Positions 41,910 through 51,257 of a stretch of DNA of 64,000 nucleotides are shown piece after piece. Each line of letters starts with the position of its first letter. Within the stretch, counting starts at the first letter, position 1. A model generated the notes under the pieces. The model was not told the origin of the DNA, made no database searches, and was given only the letters and a program-made list of their open reading frames with translations. Both the position numbers and the translations under genes were made by a program. The stretch is from contig NZ_CP108106.1 in NCBI RefSeq assembly GCF_041435195.1, positions 2,480,001-2,544,000 on the forward strand, written 5' to 3'. Source of the stretch: Streptomyces sp. NBC_00224 (GTDB taxonomy: Bacteria; Actinomycetota; Actinomycetes; Streptomycetales; Streptomycetaceae).

Positions 41910-42959
41910 ATGACGTTCGTCGACGAGGTGAAGAGCGCCGTCACCGTGCGGGCCGCACTGCTGGTCACGGGGGTGCTCGGGCTGATGGTCGCGTTCATCG
42001 CGTCCTATGCCGGGGCCTTCCACAGCCCCAAGCCGAAGGACGTTCCGTTCGGGGTGGTCGCACCCGCACAGATCAGCGCACAGGCTGTGCAGCGGCTGAA
42101 CGCGATCCCCGGCGGCGCGCTGGACGCCCGTGCGGTCAAGGACCCGGCCGCGGCCACCCGGCAGCTGCGCGACCGCGACATCGACGGCGCGCTGATCGTC
42201 GACCCGAGGTCCACCACCGACACCCTGCTCGTCGCGGGCGGCGGCGGGGCGTCCCTCTCCCAGGCCGTCGAGCTGGTCGTCACCGCGATCGAGAAGGCCG
42301 AGCAGCGCACCGTGAAGGTGGTCGACATCGCCCCGGCCCACCGGGACGACGCCCGGGGCCTGTCCTCGTTCTACCTGGTCGTCGGCTGGTGCGTGGGCGG
42401 CTATCTGTGCGCCGCGATCCTGGCGATCAGCCATGGCGCCCGGCCCGCCAACACCCAGCGGGCAGTGATCCGGCTCGCCGCCCTCGCGGTGTACTCGATC
42501 GCCGCCGGGCTGCTCGGCGCGCTGATCATCGGGCCGGTGCTCGGCGCGCTGCCGGGCAGCTACCTGGGCCTGGCGGGCCTGGGTGCGCTGGTGGTGTTCG
42601 CGGTCGGCGCCACCACCCTGGCCTTCCAGGGCCTCGCCGGGATCGTCGGCATCGGGCTCGCGATCCTGGTCGTCGTCGTCCTGGGCAACCCGAGCGCGGG
42701 CGGCGCCTATCCGTATCCGCTGCTGCCGCCGTTCTGGAAGGCGATCGGCCCCGCGCTGCCCCCGGGCGCCGGAACCTGGGTGGCGCGCTCCATCGCGTAC
42801 TTCCGGGGCAACGCGGTCACCGGCCCGCTCCTGGTGCTCTCCGCCTGGGCGGTGGGCGGGGCCGTGGTCACCCTGGTCATGGCCGGGCTGCGCAAGAAGG
42901 ACGTACGCGCGGGGGACGACCCGCTCGAAGTCGGCGCGGGGGCCGGGACCGGCGCCTGA
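41910..42959 (+). CDS. ABC-2/YhgE-like membrane protein
   Basis: 349-residue membrane protein. One N-terminal helix (ALLVTGVLGLMVAFIASYAG) is followed by an extracytoplasmic domain of about 150 residues (FGVVAPAQISAQAVQRLNAI onward) and five C-terminal helices (SFYLVVGWCVGGYLCAAILA and later). This resembles the YhgE/Pip and ABC-2 permease superfamily. ATG at 41910 (MTFVDEVKS) has a GAGGGTGAGGG ribosome site. No ATPase is adjacent. It is divergent from dnaE2 and could share the SOS box, which is untested. Confidence 0.75.
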   Translation: MTFVDEVKSAVTVRAALLVTGVLGLMVAFIASYAGAFHSPKPKDVPFGVVAPAQISAQAVQRLNAIPGGALDARAVKDPAAATRQLRDRDIDGALIVDPRSTTDTLLVAGGGGASLSQAVELVVTAIEKAEQRTVKVVDIAPAHRDDARGLSSFYLVVGWCVGGYLCAAILAISHGARPANTQRAVIRLAALAVYSIAAGLLGALIIGPVLGALPGSYLGLAGLGALVVFAVGATTLAFQGLAGIVGIGLAILVVVVLGNPSAGGAYPYPLLPPFWKAIGPALPPGAGTWVARSIAYFRGNAVTGPLLVLSAWAVGGAVVTLVMAGLRKKDVRAGDDPLEVGAGAGTGA

Positions 42960-43050
42960 GCGTCCTCGACGGCCCCGCCCGCCCCGTACGTACGCGCAGA
43001 CGAGGCCGACCGACCGGTTCGGGTGTTCACGAGTGAGAATCCGCCCACCT

Positions 43051-43956
43051 TCATGGAATCGAAGGCGGTTTCGCTGGTGGATCTTCCATTCCTAGATCCG
43101 AATGAGCCTGCGCCCCAGGAGTCTCCGGCTCGGGCACGTCCACCGCGGAAGCGTCCACCGCGGGAGCATCCGTCGCAGGCGCCGCGAAGACCTGCTGCGG
43201 GGCCGCCCGCTCCAGGAACCGCAGCAGCTCCACCGGGAACGGCAGGACCAGCGTCGAGTTCTTCTCGGCCGCCACCGCCACCACGGTCTGGAGCAGCCGC
43301 AGTTGGAGGGCCGCGGGCTCCTTCGACATCACCCCGGCCGCCTCGGCCAGCTTCTTCGACGCCTGGAGCTCCGCGTCCGCGTTGATCACCCGCGCCCGGC
43401 GCTCACGGTCGGCCTCGGCCTGACGGGCCATCGAGCGCTTCATCGTCTCCGGCAGCGAGACGTCCTTGATCTCCACCCGGTCGATCTGCACGCCCCACCC
43501 CATGGCCGGGCTGTCGATCATCAACTCCAGGCCCTGGTTGAGCTTTTCACGGTTGGAGAGCAGATCGTCGAGGTCGCTCTTGCCGATGATCGAGCGCAGT
43601 GAGGTCTGGGCCATCTGGGAGACCGCGAAGCGGTAGTCCTCGACCTGGATGACGGCGTCGGCCGGGTCGACCACCTTGAAGTAGATCACCGCGTCCACCC
43701 GGACGGTGACGTTGTCGCGGGTGATTCCGTCCTGCGCGGGGACGGGCATCGTCACAATCTGCATGTTCACCTTGTGGAGCCGGTCGGCGAGCGGAAGGAT
43801 CAGGGTGAAGCCCGGGCCGCGCACCGATCCCCTGAGTTTGCCCAGCCGGAAGACCACACCGCGTTCGTACTGCTTGACGACCCGGGCCGCCGCCATCACA
43901 TACACGATGCCGGCGGATCCGACGGCCACAGCCGTCGCCACCAATGCCTCGACCAT
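43051..43956 (-). CDS. SPFH/band-7 membrane protein (slipin-like)
   Basis: 301-residue stomatin/slipin protein. One N-terminal helix (ALVATAVAVGSAGIVYVMAA) is followed by the SPFH domain (VVKQYERGVVFRLGKLRGSV to about residue 190, including DVSLPETMKRSMARQAEADR). An Ala/Glu-rich coiled-coil region and a Pro/Ala-rich tail come next. Such proteins oligomerise in membrane microdomains. No NfeD protease gene, the usual slipin partner, is adjacent. ATG 43956 or GTG 43959 could be the start. Convergent with the YhgE-like gene. Confidence 0.9.
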   Translation of the reverse strand: MVEALVATAVAVGSAGIVYVMAAARVVKQYERGVVFRLGKLRGSVRGPGFTLILPLADRLHKVNMQIVTMPVPAQDGITRDNVTVRVDAVIYFKVVDPADAVIQVEDYRFAVSQMAQTSLRSIIGKSDLDDLLSNREKLNQGLELMIDSPAMGWGVQIDRVEIKDVSLPETMKRSMARQAEADRERRARVINADAELQASKKLAEAAGVMSKEPAALQLRLLQTVVAVAAEKNSTLVLPFPVELLRFLERAAPQQVFAAPATDAPAVDASAVDVPEPETPGAQAHSDLGMEDPPAKPPSIP

Positions 43957-44069
43957 CACGGCCCCCAAGGGTCCGAATCGGACGTGTACTTCGACGGTAA
44001 CTCCGCTTCCGTCCCAGGGGGAGTCCCGGTCACACTCCACTGAATGGGTAAAACGCGGGCGGGAGGGGA

Positions 44070-45038
44070 ATGCCGCAACAGTCGATGCCTGTATCCGACA
44101 ACCGGTATGGGCGGTACGAGGACGGTCCCGGCGATCGGTATCGCGACCCACTAGCGGAGGGGGCACGAGTGCGCGGTCGGGTGCGCGCGGCCGACGGGCG
44201 GCATCTGACGGTGGAGCGCTTCGGAGACCCGCGGGGCAGACCGGTCTTCCTGCTGCACGGCACCCCCGGCAGCCGTCTCGGCCCCGCACCCCGCGGCATG
44301 GTGCTCTACCAGCGCCGGATGCAGCTGATCGCCTACGACCGGCCCGGCTACGGCGGCTCCGACCGGCTGGAGGGCCGCAGCGTCGCCGACGTCGTCCAGG
44401 ACGTGAAGGCGATCGCGGACAGCTACGGCCTGGAACGCTTCGCCGTCGTCGGCCGCTCCGGCGGCGCCCCGCACGCGCTGGCCTGCGCGGCCCTGCTGCC
44501 CGAGCGGGTCACCCGGACCGCCGCGCTGGTCACGCTCGCGCCCCGGGACGCGGCCGGGCTCGACTGGTTCGACGGGATGACCGCCTACAACGTGGAGGAG
44601 TTCACGACCGCGTCGGTCAACCCCGAGGAGTTCGCCGCCCGGCTCATCCCGCGCTCGGACGAGATCCGCCGGAACCCCATCCAGCTCCTGGACGAGCTGC
44701 GCCGCGACCTCACCCACGCCGACCGCATGGTGGTCAAGGACGCCGGGGTGCGGTCCATGCTGCTGCGCAACTACCAGGAGGCGCTGCGGACTTCGGCGTA
44801 CGGATGGATCGACGACGCGCTCGCCTTCTGCGGCCCCTGGGGGTTCGACCCGGCCGACATCATCGGCGAGGTGCTGCTCTGGCACGGCGTGAAGGACGTG
44901 TTCTCGCCGGTCGGCCACTCCCGCTGGCTCGCCGAACGCATCCCGGGCGCCACGGCCGTCCTGGAGCCGACCGCCGCCCACTTCGACGCCCTGCACGCGC
45001 TGCCCGACATCCTCACCTGGCTCATCGAGGAGGACTGA
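44070..45038 (+). CDS. Alpha/beta-hydrolase
   Basis: 322-residue alpha/beta-hydrolase, cytoplasmic. VFLLHGTPGSRLGPAP gives the oxyanion region, VVGRSGGAPHALACAA the nucleophile elbow (Ser130), and TAAHFDALHAL the catalytic His; the Asp is likely in LWHGVKDVFSP. An unusual charged N-terminus with Tyr-Arg-Asp repeats (residues 10-27) precedes the fold. The ATG follows GGGAGGGG. It is divergent from the SPFH gene. Substrate unknown; members include epoxide hydrolases, esterases and proline iminopeptidase-like enzymes. Confidence 0.9.
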   Translation: MPQQSMPVSDNRYGRYEDGPGDRYRDPLAEGARVRGRVRAADGRHLTVERFGDPRGRPVFLLHGTPGSRLGPAPRGMVLYQRRMQLIAYDRPGYGGSDRLEGRSVADVVQDVKAIADSYGLERFAVVGRSGGAPHALACAALLPERVTRTAALVTLAPRDAAGLDWFDGMTAYNVEEFTTASVNPEEFAARLIPRSDEIRRNPIQLLDELRRDLTHADRMVVKDAGVRSMLLRNYQEALRTSAYGWIDDALAFCGPWGFDPADIIGEVLLWHGVKDVFSPVGHSRWLAERIPGATAVLEPTAAHFDALHALPDILTWLIEED

Positions 45039-45077
45039 GAGCCTGTCTTTGACCTCCGGCGGTACACGGCGGAGGGA

Positions 45078-45106
45078 ACCGGTGCGATCACTCCGGTCGC
45101 ACCGGT
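45078..45106. terminator. Hairpin between hydrolase and fxsT
   Basis: ACCGGTGCGA (45078-45087) pairs perfectly with TCGCACCGGT (45097-45106). It lies in the 80-base gap between two convergent genes, where a shared terminator is expected. Confidence 0.75.
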
Positions 45107-45118
45107 CGTCCCCTCACA

Positions 45119-48100
45119 TCACACCGCGAGCGGCTCCAGGTCCCGCTGCACCCTGCGCTCGTCCCTGGCGATCCGGACGAACGCGTGCTCGTCGCCGAGC
45201 AGTCGCTGCAGCTCCTCCACGGCCTCCGCCCGCACGTGCAGCGCCTCCTCCTTGCGGCCGAGCCCGTCGAGCGTCACCGACATGTTCGCGGCGCAGGCGA
45301 GCGTCTCGGGGTGGTGCGCTCCCAGCACCTCCCGCAGCCGCGCGACCGCGTTGCGCTCGATCTCCAGGGCGCTCTCCAGATCGCCCATGTCGGCCTTCAC
45401 ATTGGCCAGGTTGACGGTGGCGAACAGCGCGTGCGGATGGTTCTCCCCGAGTATGTCGCGCATGGTCCGTATGGTCGTCTCCAACAGGGTGTCGGCGGAG
45501 TCGAGTGCCCCGCAGCCCCACTGGTAGATGCCCAGGTTGTTGCTGGCCGCCAGCGTGTACGGGTGCCGCTCCCCCGGCACCTTGATGTACTGGTCGACGA
45601 CCTCCTGGGCCGCGTCCCGGGCCGCCGCCGAGTCCCCGGCCGCGAACAGGTCGGCGGCCATGTTGAGGTCGCAGGCCAGCCAGTCGGGGTTGGCGGAGGT
45701 GTACTTGGCGCGGTAGCGGTTGCGGGTCGCGGTGGTCAGCCGGCGCGCGTCGTCGAGCCGGCCCGCCCGGCGCAGCGACACGGCGAGGCTCTTGGCCGCC
45801 GCCAGGGTGCCAGGGAAGGCCCGGCCCAACTGCTCCTTGTAGAGGTCGTACGTCCGGCTGAGCAGCGCCACCGAGTCCTCGTAGCGCCCGATCTCCCGCA
45901 GGTCCCGCGCCAGGTTCATCGCGGAGGAGAGGGTGTACGGGTGCTCCGGGCCGAGCACCTCGGTGCGCCGGTCGTAGACGTCCTGGTCGAGCTCGCGGGC
46001 CCGGGCGTACTGGCCGAGCATCCGCATGTTCAGGGCGAGGTTGTTGGCGGCGGCGAGCGTGCGCGGGTGCGACTCGTCGAAGATCTGCCGGAACCCCTCG
46101 TGCGCCTCGGTCGCCAGCTCCATCGCCTTGCTGTACTGGCCGAGCGCCCCGAGGTCCATCGCGAGGGCGCTGGTGGTCATGTACGTGTGCGGATGCGTGG
46201 CGCCGAGCACTTCCGTCTGGCGGGCCAGGGTCTCCTCGTCCAGCTCCATCGCCTCGACGTAACGGCCGCGCGAGCGAAGGATGTTGGAGAGGTGGAAGCG
46301 CAGGTACAGGTACTGGAGGTCGTTGGGCCCCAGTTTCTCGCGCCACTCCTCGCGCAGGTCCTCGGCGAGGTTGGCGGCCGCGTTGAAGTCACCGCGCTTC
46401 CACAGATAGCGCACGCGGTCGATGAGGAGCCGGCGGGTCTCCGGCTCGTCGCACAGACGCGCCCCCGACGGGGTCAGATGCGGCCAGATGGTGTTGAACT
46501 GCGCCCAGGTCTCCGGGTTGTCGATCGGCTCGTCGGCGTCCGGCCGGGCGCCCGCGAGGATGCGGTGCACGGCGTGCCGGGCGTCCATCTGCTCCTCGTC
46601 GCTCAACTGCGCCCGGATCACCGCCTGGACGAGCCGGTGCACCTGGATGGAGCTGCCGACCTGGTCGACCTTGGCGAGGGCGAACCGGCCGATCTCCCGG
46701 ATGACCCGGCCGAGCACCAGCTTCTCCTGGAGCGTGGCGTCGTACGGCTTGAGCGCGTCGATCATCTCCTTGCTGTAGAGGAGATTGGCGGAGATCGGCT
46801 CGGGCGCGAAGAAGGCGCAGAGCTGGAGCAGCCGGACCGCCGCGGGCGATCGCTGCTTCAGCCGCTCGATGGAGACGTTCCAGGTGGCGGCGACCGGCTC
46901 GGGGTATCCGGCGGGCTGGTTGAGCGCGAGGACGCTGGGGGCCTGCTGGGCCAGCTGCTCCAGATAGGCGGCGACCGGCGTCGCGGTCTCCGCGATCCAC
47001 GCCGCCGCCTGCTCGACGGCGAGCGGCAGGTCACCGACCGCGGTGGCGACCTGGTCGGCGTCGTCCACGGTGAGCCCGGGGGCGCGCCGCTGGAGGTGCT
47101 CGATGGACTCCTCGCGCAGGAACACGTCGACGGGCAGCGCGTCGCCGTACTGCGACCAGGTCTGGTTCCTGGAGGTCACCAGGACGTGGCCCGGGCCGCC
47201 CGGCGGGAAGAACCGCTTGAGCTGCTCGGGGTCGTCCGCGTTGTCGAAGACCAGCAGCCAGCGCGAGGTGGGCACCCCGCGCCGCAGCAGGTCGATGGCC
47301 TCGCGGGAGGCGGAGTTCATGTCGTCGCCGCCCTGCACCCCGAGCCGTACGCCGAGCTCGGCGAGGCCGGCCACCACGTCGTCGGGCTGCTCGGCGGAGA
47401 TCCACCAGACCAGGTCGTAGTCGGCCATGAACCGGTGGACGTACTCCAGGGCCACCTGTGTCTTGCCGACGCCGCCGAGTCCGTACAGCGTCTGCGGCTG
47501 CGGCAGGACGACGGCGAGGCCGCCGCCGAGCTGGTCGCGCATCCGCTCCAGGACCAGCGAGCGGCCGGTGAAGCCGGGGTTGCGCGGCGGCGCGTTCCAG
47601 ATCTTGGGGACGGTGCCGGGGAACCGCGGTCCGGGCGCCACCCCGTCGCTGATCTGCACCGGCCGCTCCAGGGCGCGCAGCAGCGCGGTGGTGGCGTGCA
47701 CCTCGTCGAGCCGGAACAGGTCCACCGGGTTGCGGTCGATGTAGGGCGCGGTGAGCCGTACGTCTCCGACGCGCAGCGGCAGCAGCTGGCGGCGGGCACC
47801 CGAGGGGTCCTCGGCGGCGGCCCGGGACCAGATCTCCACGGCGCGGGCCGACTTGAGGTAGGCGCTGGAGATCAGGACGACGGTACGGGCCGCGTTCTCG
47901 GCGGCGACCGCCTCCCCGTCGGCGCTGCTGGGCTCGGCCGACACGTCGCGGGGCACCACCCGGAACCCGGCCCGGGTCAGCACGGACTCGATCCAGTCGG
48001 CCCACATCCGGTTCTCGGCCACATAGCTGAGGAACAGATCGGCCGGAAGTGCGGGCCTGCGGCGGGTGAAGGCGTCCCGGATCCGCAGCCGGATCTCCTC

Positions 48101-49054
48101 GTTGACGGTCGGCATCGAGGTGATCCGGCCCTCGGTGACGACGGAGGCGAGCCGCTCGAAGGCGGAGAGCAGCGAGTTGGAGAGCCCGGCCTCGTCGCCG
48201 AAGGTCGCCAGCGTCTCCTCGTAGGCGTAGTAGGGGCGGTACGGGATCTCCACCGCGCCCCAGTACGCGGTGAGTTCGTCGCCGGAGAGCCCGGCCGGGA
48301 AGCGGTCGAACTTGAGGCGGGCGAGCGCCCGGCCGGCGTCCGCCTTCTCCTTCTCGCCCTCGTCGATGCGCATGGGGACGGGCAGGATGCGGATGTTCTG
48401 CCCGCTGTAGCGCTCGTCTATCTGGCGGGCCACGGAGGCGGCGCCGTCTATGGACTGGTCGCTGAGGGTGAAGCAGTCCACCAGGACGTCGGGGAGGTGG
48501 ACGGTGCAGATGTCGGCGATGTCGCTGAGGCCGGTGCGGCTGTCGATCAGTACGTAGTCGTAGTTCTCCTTCATGTCCTCGCGCAGGGCGTCGAAGAAGT
48601 GGCCGCCGCCGAGCCGGTCGTAGAAGTTGTCCCAGTCGAACGTGGAGACGGTCGCCGAGTACTCGCGGTTCTGCCGGCCGGCGGAGACGAAGTCCAGGGT
48701 GCCGCCGTCGGGGAACTGCCAGCCCAGGGCCTCGGGTGTGAGCGAGACGGCGTGCGGCTGGATGCGCGCGTAGTCGCGGTGCCAGTCGTCCGAGCGCGGC
48801 ACGGGACTGGTGGCGGCCCAGGCGTATTCGGTGATGAGATCGATGACCCCGGTGGTGGCACCGAGCGTCGAGGGGTCGAGGAAGGGGTGGAAGAAGCGGT
48901 GCAGCCCCGGGGCCTCCAGGTCCCAGTCCACCGCGAGGACCCGCTTGCCGTTGGCGGCAAGGATCCAGGCCGTGTTGGCGAGGGCCATGGTGCGGCCCGT
49001 ACCACCCTTGTACGAGTAGAACGTGACGATGCGTCCGTCACGACTGGCTGTCAT
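45119..49054 (-). CDS. fxsT: FxSxx-COOH system protein FxsT: ParA-like, TIR, NB-ARC and TPR domains
   Basis: 1311-residue multidomain protein. Residues 1-320 are a ParA/MinD-type ATPase (FYSYKGGTGRTMALANTAWI, deviant Walker A at residues 16-22). About 335-470 is a TIR-like domain (LFLSYVAENRMWADWIESVL). About 500-800 is an NB-ARC/STAND NTPase with GLGGVGKTQ near residue 525 and VFDNADD. From about 880 to the end come some ten TPRs, several with the TLxxxxNLAxxL pattern of 42-residue repeats. ATG at 49054 has GGAGGA 6 bases upstream and overlaps fxsC by 17 bases. This is the architecture of immune-type STAND sensors. Its function in the Fxs system is unknown. Confidence 0.88.
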   Translation of the reverse strand: MTASRDGRIVTFYSYKGGTGRTMALANTAWILAANGKRVLAVDWDLEAPGLHRFFHPFLDPSTLGATTGVIDLITEYAWAATSPVPRSDDWHRDYARIQPHAVSLTPEALGWQFPDGGTLDFVSAGRQNREYSATVSTFDWDNFYDRLGGGHFFDALREDMKENYDYVLIDSRTGLSDIADICTVHLPDVLVDCFTLSDQSIDGAASVARQIDERYSGQNIRILPVPMRIDEGEKEKADAGRALARLKFDRFPAGLSGDELTAYWGAVEIPYRPYYAYEETLATFGDEAGLSNSLLSAFERLASVVTEGRITSMPTVNEEIRLRIRDAFTRRRPALPADLFLSYVAENRMWADWIESVLTRAGFRVVPRDVSAEPSSADGEAVAAENAARTVVLISSAYLKSARAVEIWSRAAAEDPSGARRQLLPLRVGDVRLTAPYIDRNPVDLFRLDEVHATTALLRALERPVQISDGVAPGPRFPGTVPKIWNAPPRNPGFTGRSLVLERMRDQLGGGLAVVLPQPQTLYGLGGVGKTQVALEYVHRFMADYDLVWWISAEQPDDVVAGLAELGVRLGVQGGDDMNSASREAIDLLRRGVPTSRWLLVFDNADDPEQLKRFFPPGGPGHVLVTSRNQTWSQYGDALPVDVFLREESIEHLQRRAPGLTVDDADQVATAVGDLPLAVEQAAAWIAETATPVAAYLEQLAQQAPSVLALNQPAGYPEPVAATWNVSIERLKQRSPAAVRLLQLCAFFAPEPISANLLYSKEMIDALKPYDATLQEKLVLGRVIREIGRFALAKVDQVGSSIQVHRLVQAVIRAQLSDEEQMDARHAVHRILAGARPDADEPIDNPETWAQFNTIWPHLTPSGARLCDEPETRRLLIDRVRYLWKRGDFNAAANLAEDLREEWREKLGPNDLQYLYLRFHLSNILRSRGRYVEAMELDEETLARQTEVLGATHPHTYMTTSALAMDLGALGQYSKAMELATEAHEGFRQIFDESHPRTLAAANNLALNMRMLGQYARARELDQDVYDRRTEVLGPEHPYTLSSAMNLARDLREIGRYEDSVALLSRTYDLYKEQLGRAFPGTLAAAKSLAVSLRRAGRLDDARRLTTATRNRYRAKYTSANPDWLACDLNMAADLFAAGDSAAARDAAQEVVDQYIKVPGERHPYTLAASNNLGIYQWGCGALDSADTLLETTIRTMRDILGENHPHALFATVNLANVKADMGDLESALEIERNAVARLREVLGAHHPETLACAANMSVTLDGLGRKEEALHVRAEAVEELQRLLGDEHAFVRIARDERRVQRDLEPLAV

Positions 49055-50378
49055 CCGTCTCCTCCGCATCGGGCGCGTGATCGAGCCTGTCGGGGATGTA
49101 CTGCGTGGTGCCGAAATCGGTGCCCATCGGCCCGACCAGGCGCGGCCGTTCGGTGTGCCCGCCCCCCGCGGGCGGATAGACCGTCGCGTGTCTCAGATAC
49201 TGCTGTGCCGCCGCCTCCACGACCTGGGGCAGTATCTGCCCGAAGGCCTCCATGCTGGGTACGCCCTTGGCTGCGGCCCGGCACGCGGCCCGCCCCTGGC
49301 GCATCTTGGACGGCATGGTCTCTTCCAGACGGTGCGTCAACTCCACCTCCGATGCCCGGCTCTGGGTGTCGTCGCGGTTCCAGGGGACGACCACGCTCAC
49401 CCAGGGCCGGTGCTCGGCGTCGAAGGCCGCGAGCCGGGCGCGCCGGTCCTCGTCCTCCAGCGCCCACCGGTCCACCAGCAGGACCTCGGGCCGCGACGGC
49501 GGCTGCTTGCCGTCGAGGTGCAGCACCTCCTCGTCGAAGGAGGAGACGGTGGTCTGGTAGTTGAGCGAGCGCACCATGTCCTCCGCCACCAGCGCCAGCG
49601 GCCGGGCGGAGATGGGGTGATAGGGATTCCACTCCAGCGGGCTCTCCCCGTAGTACGCGTCGTCGCGGCCCTCGGGCAGTTCGTGCCGGGTGGGCGCGGC
49701 GACGGTGACGTGCATGGGGCGTGGGCCCTCGCTGGGGGCCGCGCCGAAGGCGCTGGGCGCCAGCCGGTAGTCGACGTGGCGGCCGGGCCTGATCGCGGTG
49801 GCGTCGGCGACGCTGACGATGCGTTTGGCGAGCTCGTAGACCGCGCGTTCGTACTCCTCGGCGAATATGCGCAGCTTGATCAGCCCGTAGAGGCCGTCGG
49901 TGACGTAGCGGTCGCCGAAGGCCCGGTGGTTGAACTGCAACCGCTCGGCGGGCCCGGGCAGTTGCTCGGGCGGGACCGGCACCCACAGGGCCGGCACGAT
50001 CGCCTCGGCCGGGCGGTTGGTGTATGCCTGGTGCTGGATGGTGCGCTGCTCGAACGCGTACCACTCACGGCCGCACATCTCGCTCGCGAAGTAGCGCGGC
50101 GAGAACAGCGGCACGAACACCCGGCAGGAGGCGAGGACTTCGCCGAGGCGCTCCGACCAGCCCTCGCCGGACCGTATCTCCCGGTCCATGAAGCCGGCGG
50201 GCGCACCGGCGGGCAGGTCGGTCATGGCCATCACATGGCCGCAGAGATCACGGAAGAGCCGCTCCACCCACATGTCGGGGTCCGGGCCGCCCGCCCCGTA
50301 CCTCGGCGTGTGCGCGTAACTCAGAAAGAAGTAGGGCCGATGTTGGTCGGCCGGACGCGGCTGCGCTGATGCGTGCAC
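49038..50378 (-). CDS. fxsC: TIR-like protein FxsC
   Basis: 446-residue protein of the FxsC family. The N-terminal half is a TIR-like fold: PYFFLSYAHTPRYG starts strand A, FMDREIRSGEGW and LASCRVFVPLFSPRYFASEM follow. The C-terminal half (about residues 230-400) has no recognised domain but contains VLLVDRWALEDEDRRARLAAF. No signal peptide or membrane segment. GTG start at 50378. It overlaps fxsT and follows aac(3) by 60 bases, a gap holding a 7-bp hairpin. TIR domains may cleave NAD or act in protein contact; a conserved catalytic Glu cannot be assigned by eye. Confidence 0.85.
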   Translation of the reverse strand: MHASAQPRPADQHRPYFFLSYAHTPRYGAGGPDPDMWVERLFRDLCGHVMAMTDLPAGAPAGFMDREIRSGEGWSERLGEVLASCRVFVPLFSPRYFASEMCGREWYAFEQRTIQHQAYTNRPAEAIVPALWVPVPPEQLPGPAERLQFNHRAFGDRYVTDGLYGLIKLRIFAEEYERAVYELAKRIVSVADATAIRPGRHVDYRLAPSAFGAAPSEGPRPMHVTVAAPTRHELPEGRDDAYYGESPLEWNPYHPISARPLALVAEDMVRSLNYQTTVSSFDEEVLHLDGKQPPSRPEVLLVDRWALEDEDRRARLAAFDAEHRPWVSVVVPWNRDDTQSRASEVELTHRLEETMPSKMRQGRAACRAAAKGVPSMEAFGQILPQVVEAAAQQYLRHATVYPPAGGGHTERPRLVGPMGTDFGTTQYIPDRLDHAPDAEETDDSQS

Positions 50379-50415
50379 ACGACCCCCGTCCTGCAGTATT
50401 GAAGAACATCATTCC

Positions 50416-50432
50416 GGAGCGCACGGCGCTCC
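50416..50432 (-). other. Small hairpin between aac(3) and fxsC
   Basis: GGAGCGC-ACG-GCGCTCC is a perfect 7-bp stem with a three-base loop in the only gap longer than 30 bases within the fxs operon. It may be a processing or attenuation site that sets lower fxsC-fxsT expression. Confidence 0.4.
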
Positions 50433-50438
50433 ATCCCC

Positions 50439-51257
50439 TCACCGTTCGGTCAAACAAGGCCGCTTTTCGGTCATCCAGTCCACCGCATGGTCCACCGCCC
50501 CCTTGATCGAAAACAACCGGGCGGTTCTCCGTCCCAGCTGCCACTCTTTGCGCATTTCTTCCGGAAGGTCGGCCCCGACCGCCTCGAAGTCGCTGTCGTC
50601 GAGATCGACGTCGGGATAGTGGAACCATCCCCGACGCCCACTCTCGTCCCGCACCACACAGCTGTACAGCTTCTTGGGCGGGTTGCGCAGATACCGGTAT
50701 TCCGCGAGGTGAAAGGCGCTGCAGACACCGAATCCCACATTGATCATGAGTACCCGGGCCCCGGCGCGATACAGCGCGCCGACCGGCGACTTCTCGCCCA
50801 GATGACAATCGGGTTCATGCCCCTCCATCAGCTCCAGGGCACGGCAGCCCCAGGCAGCGAAGGACGTCTGGGGATGGGTGCTGCGCACCGCCCCTTCCGA
50901 GGTGCGCACCCACTCCGCCAACCGGCCCATTCCCTGACTTCGGGTCCGGTCCGGGTCGAAAGGCTCCATTCTGCGCTTGAAATCCTTGTACGCGGCCGGA
51001 TCCCGCAGCACGTTCCTGCTCCGCCGCCGGTGGGCAGTGGAGGTGAGCGAGTTCTCCGCCGTGAAGGCCGGGACCACCAGGGTGCCCTTGAGCCGACCAC
51101 CGACCACCGTCTGCAGGGCCTGCCCCAGCACGCGCGGGCCGTGCCCCAGACCGCTCATTGAGGCGTGCACGAGCAGGGTGTCCCCCTCGTTGATCCCCAT
51201 GGCGACCAGGTCGTCGAGTAACGCGCTCTCCAGCACTGCTTGGGCTCGCTCATCCAC
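50439..51257 (-). CDS. AAC(3)-family N-acetyltransferase within the fxs operon
   Basis: 272-residue acetyl-CoA-dependent acetyltransferase of the antibiotic AAC(3) fold. It has the N-terminal GDTLLVHASMSGLG, TLVVPAFTAENS, the active-site motif VRSTHPQTSFAAWG (His128) and CSAFHLAEYRYL, all typical. The GTG start overlaps the fxsB stop by 8 bases, so it is translationally coupled to the peptide maturase. That context argues against a simple aminoglycoside-resistance role and for acetylation of the peptide or a partner molecule. The true substrate is unknown. Confidence 0.88.
   Translation of the reverse strand: MDERAQAVLESALLDDLVAMGINEGDTLLVHASMSGLGHGPRVLGQALQTVVGGRLKGTLVVPAFTAENSLTSTAHRRRSRNVLRDPAAYKDFKRRMEPFDPDRTRSQGMGRLAEWVRTSEGAVRSTHPQTSFAAWGCRALELMEGHEPDCHLGEKSPVGALYRAGARVLMINVGFGVCSAFHLAEYRYLRNPPKKLYSCVVRDESGRRGWFHYPDVDLDDSDFEAVGADLPEEMRKEWQLGRRTARLFSIKGAVDHAVDWMTEKRPCLTER

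Noticed and set aside
45185..49564. A 4.4 kb open frame on the plus strand opposite fxsT
   Set aside because: Antisense frames stay open in very GC-rich genes. The minus-strand product has clear ParA, TIR, NB-ARC and TPR motifs, while the plus-strand product is low-complexity with no recognisable domain.
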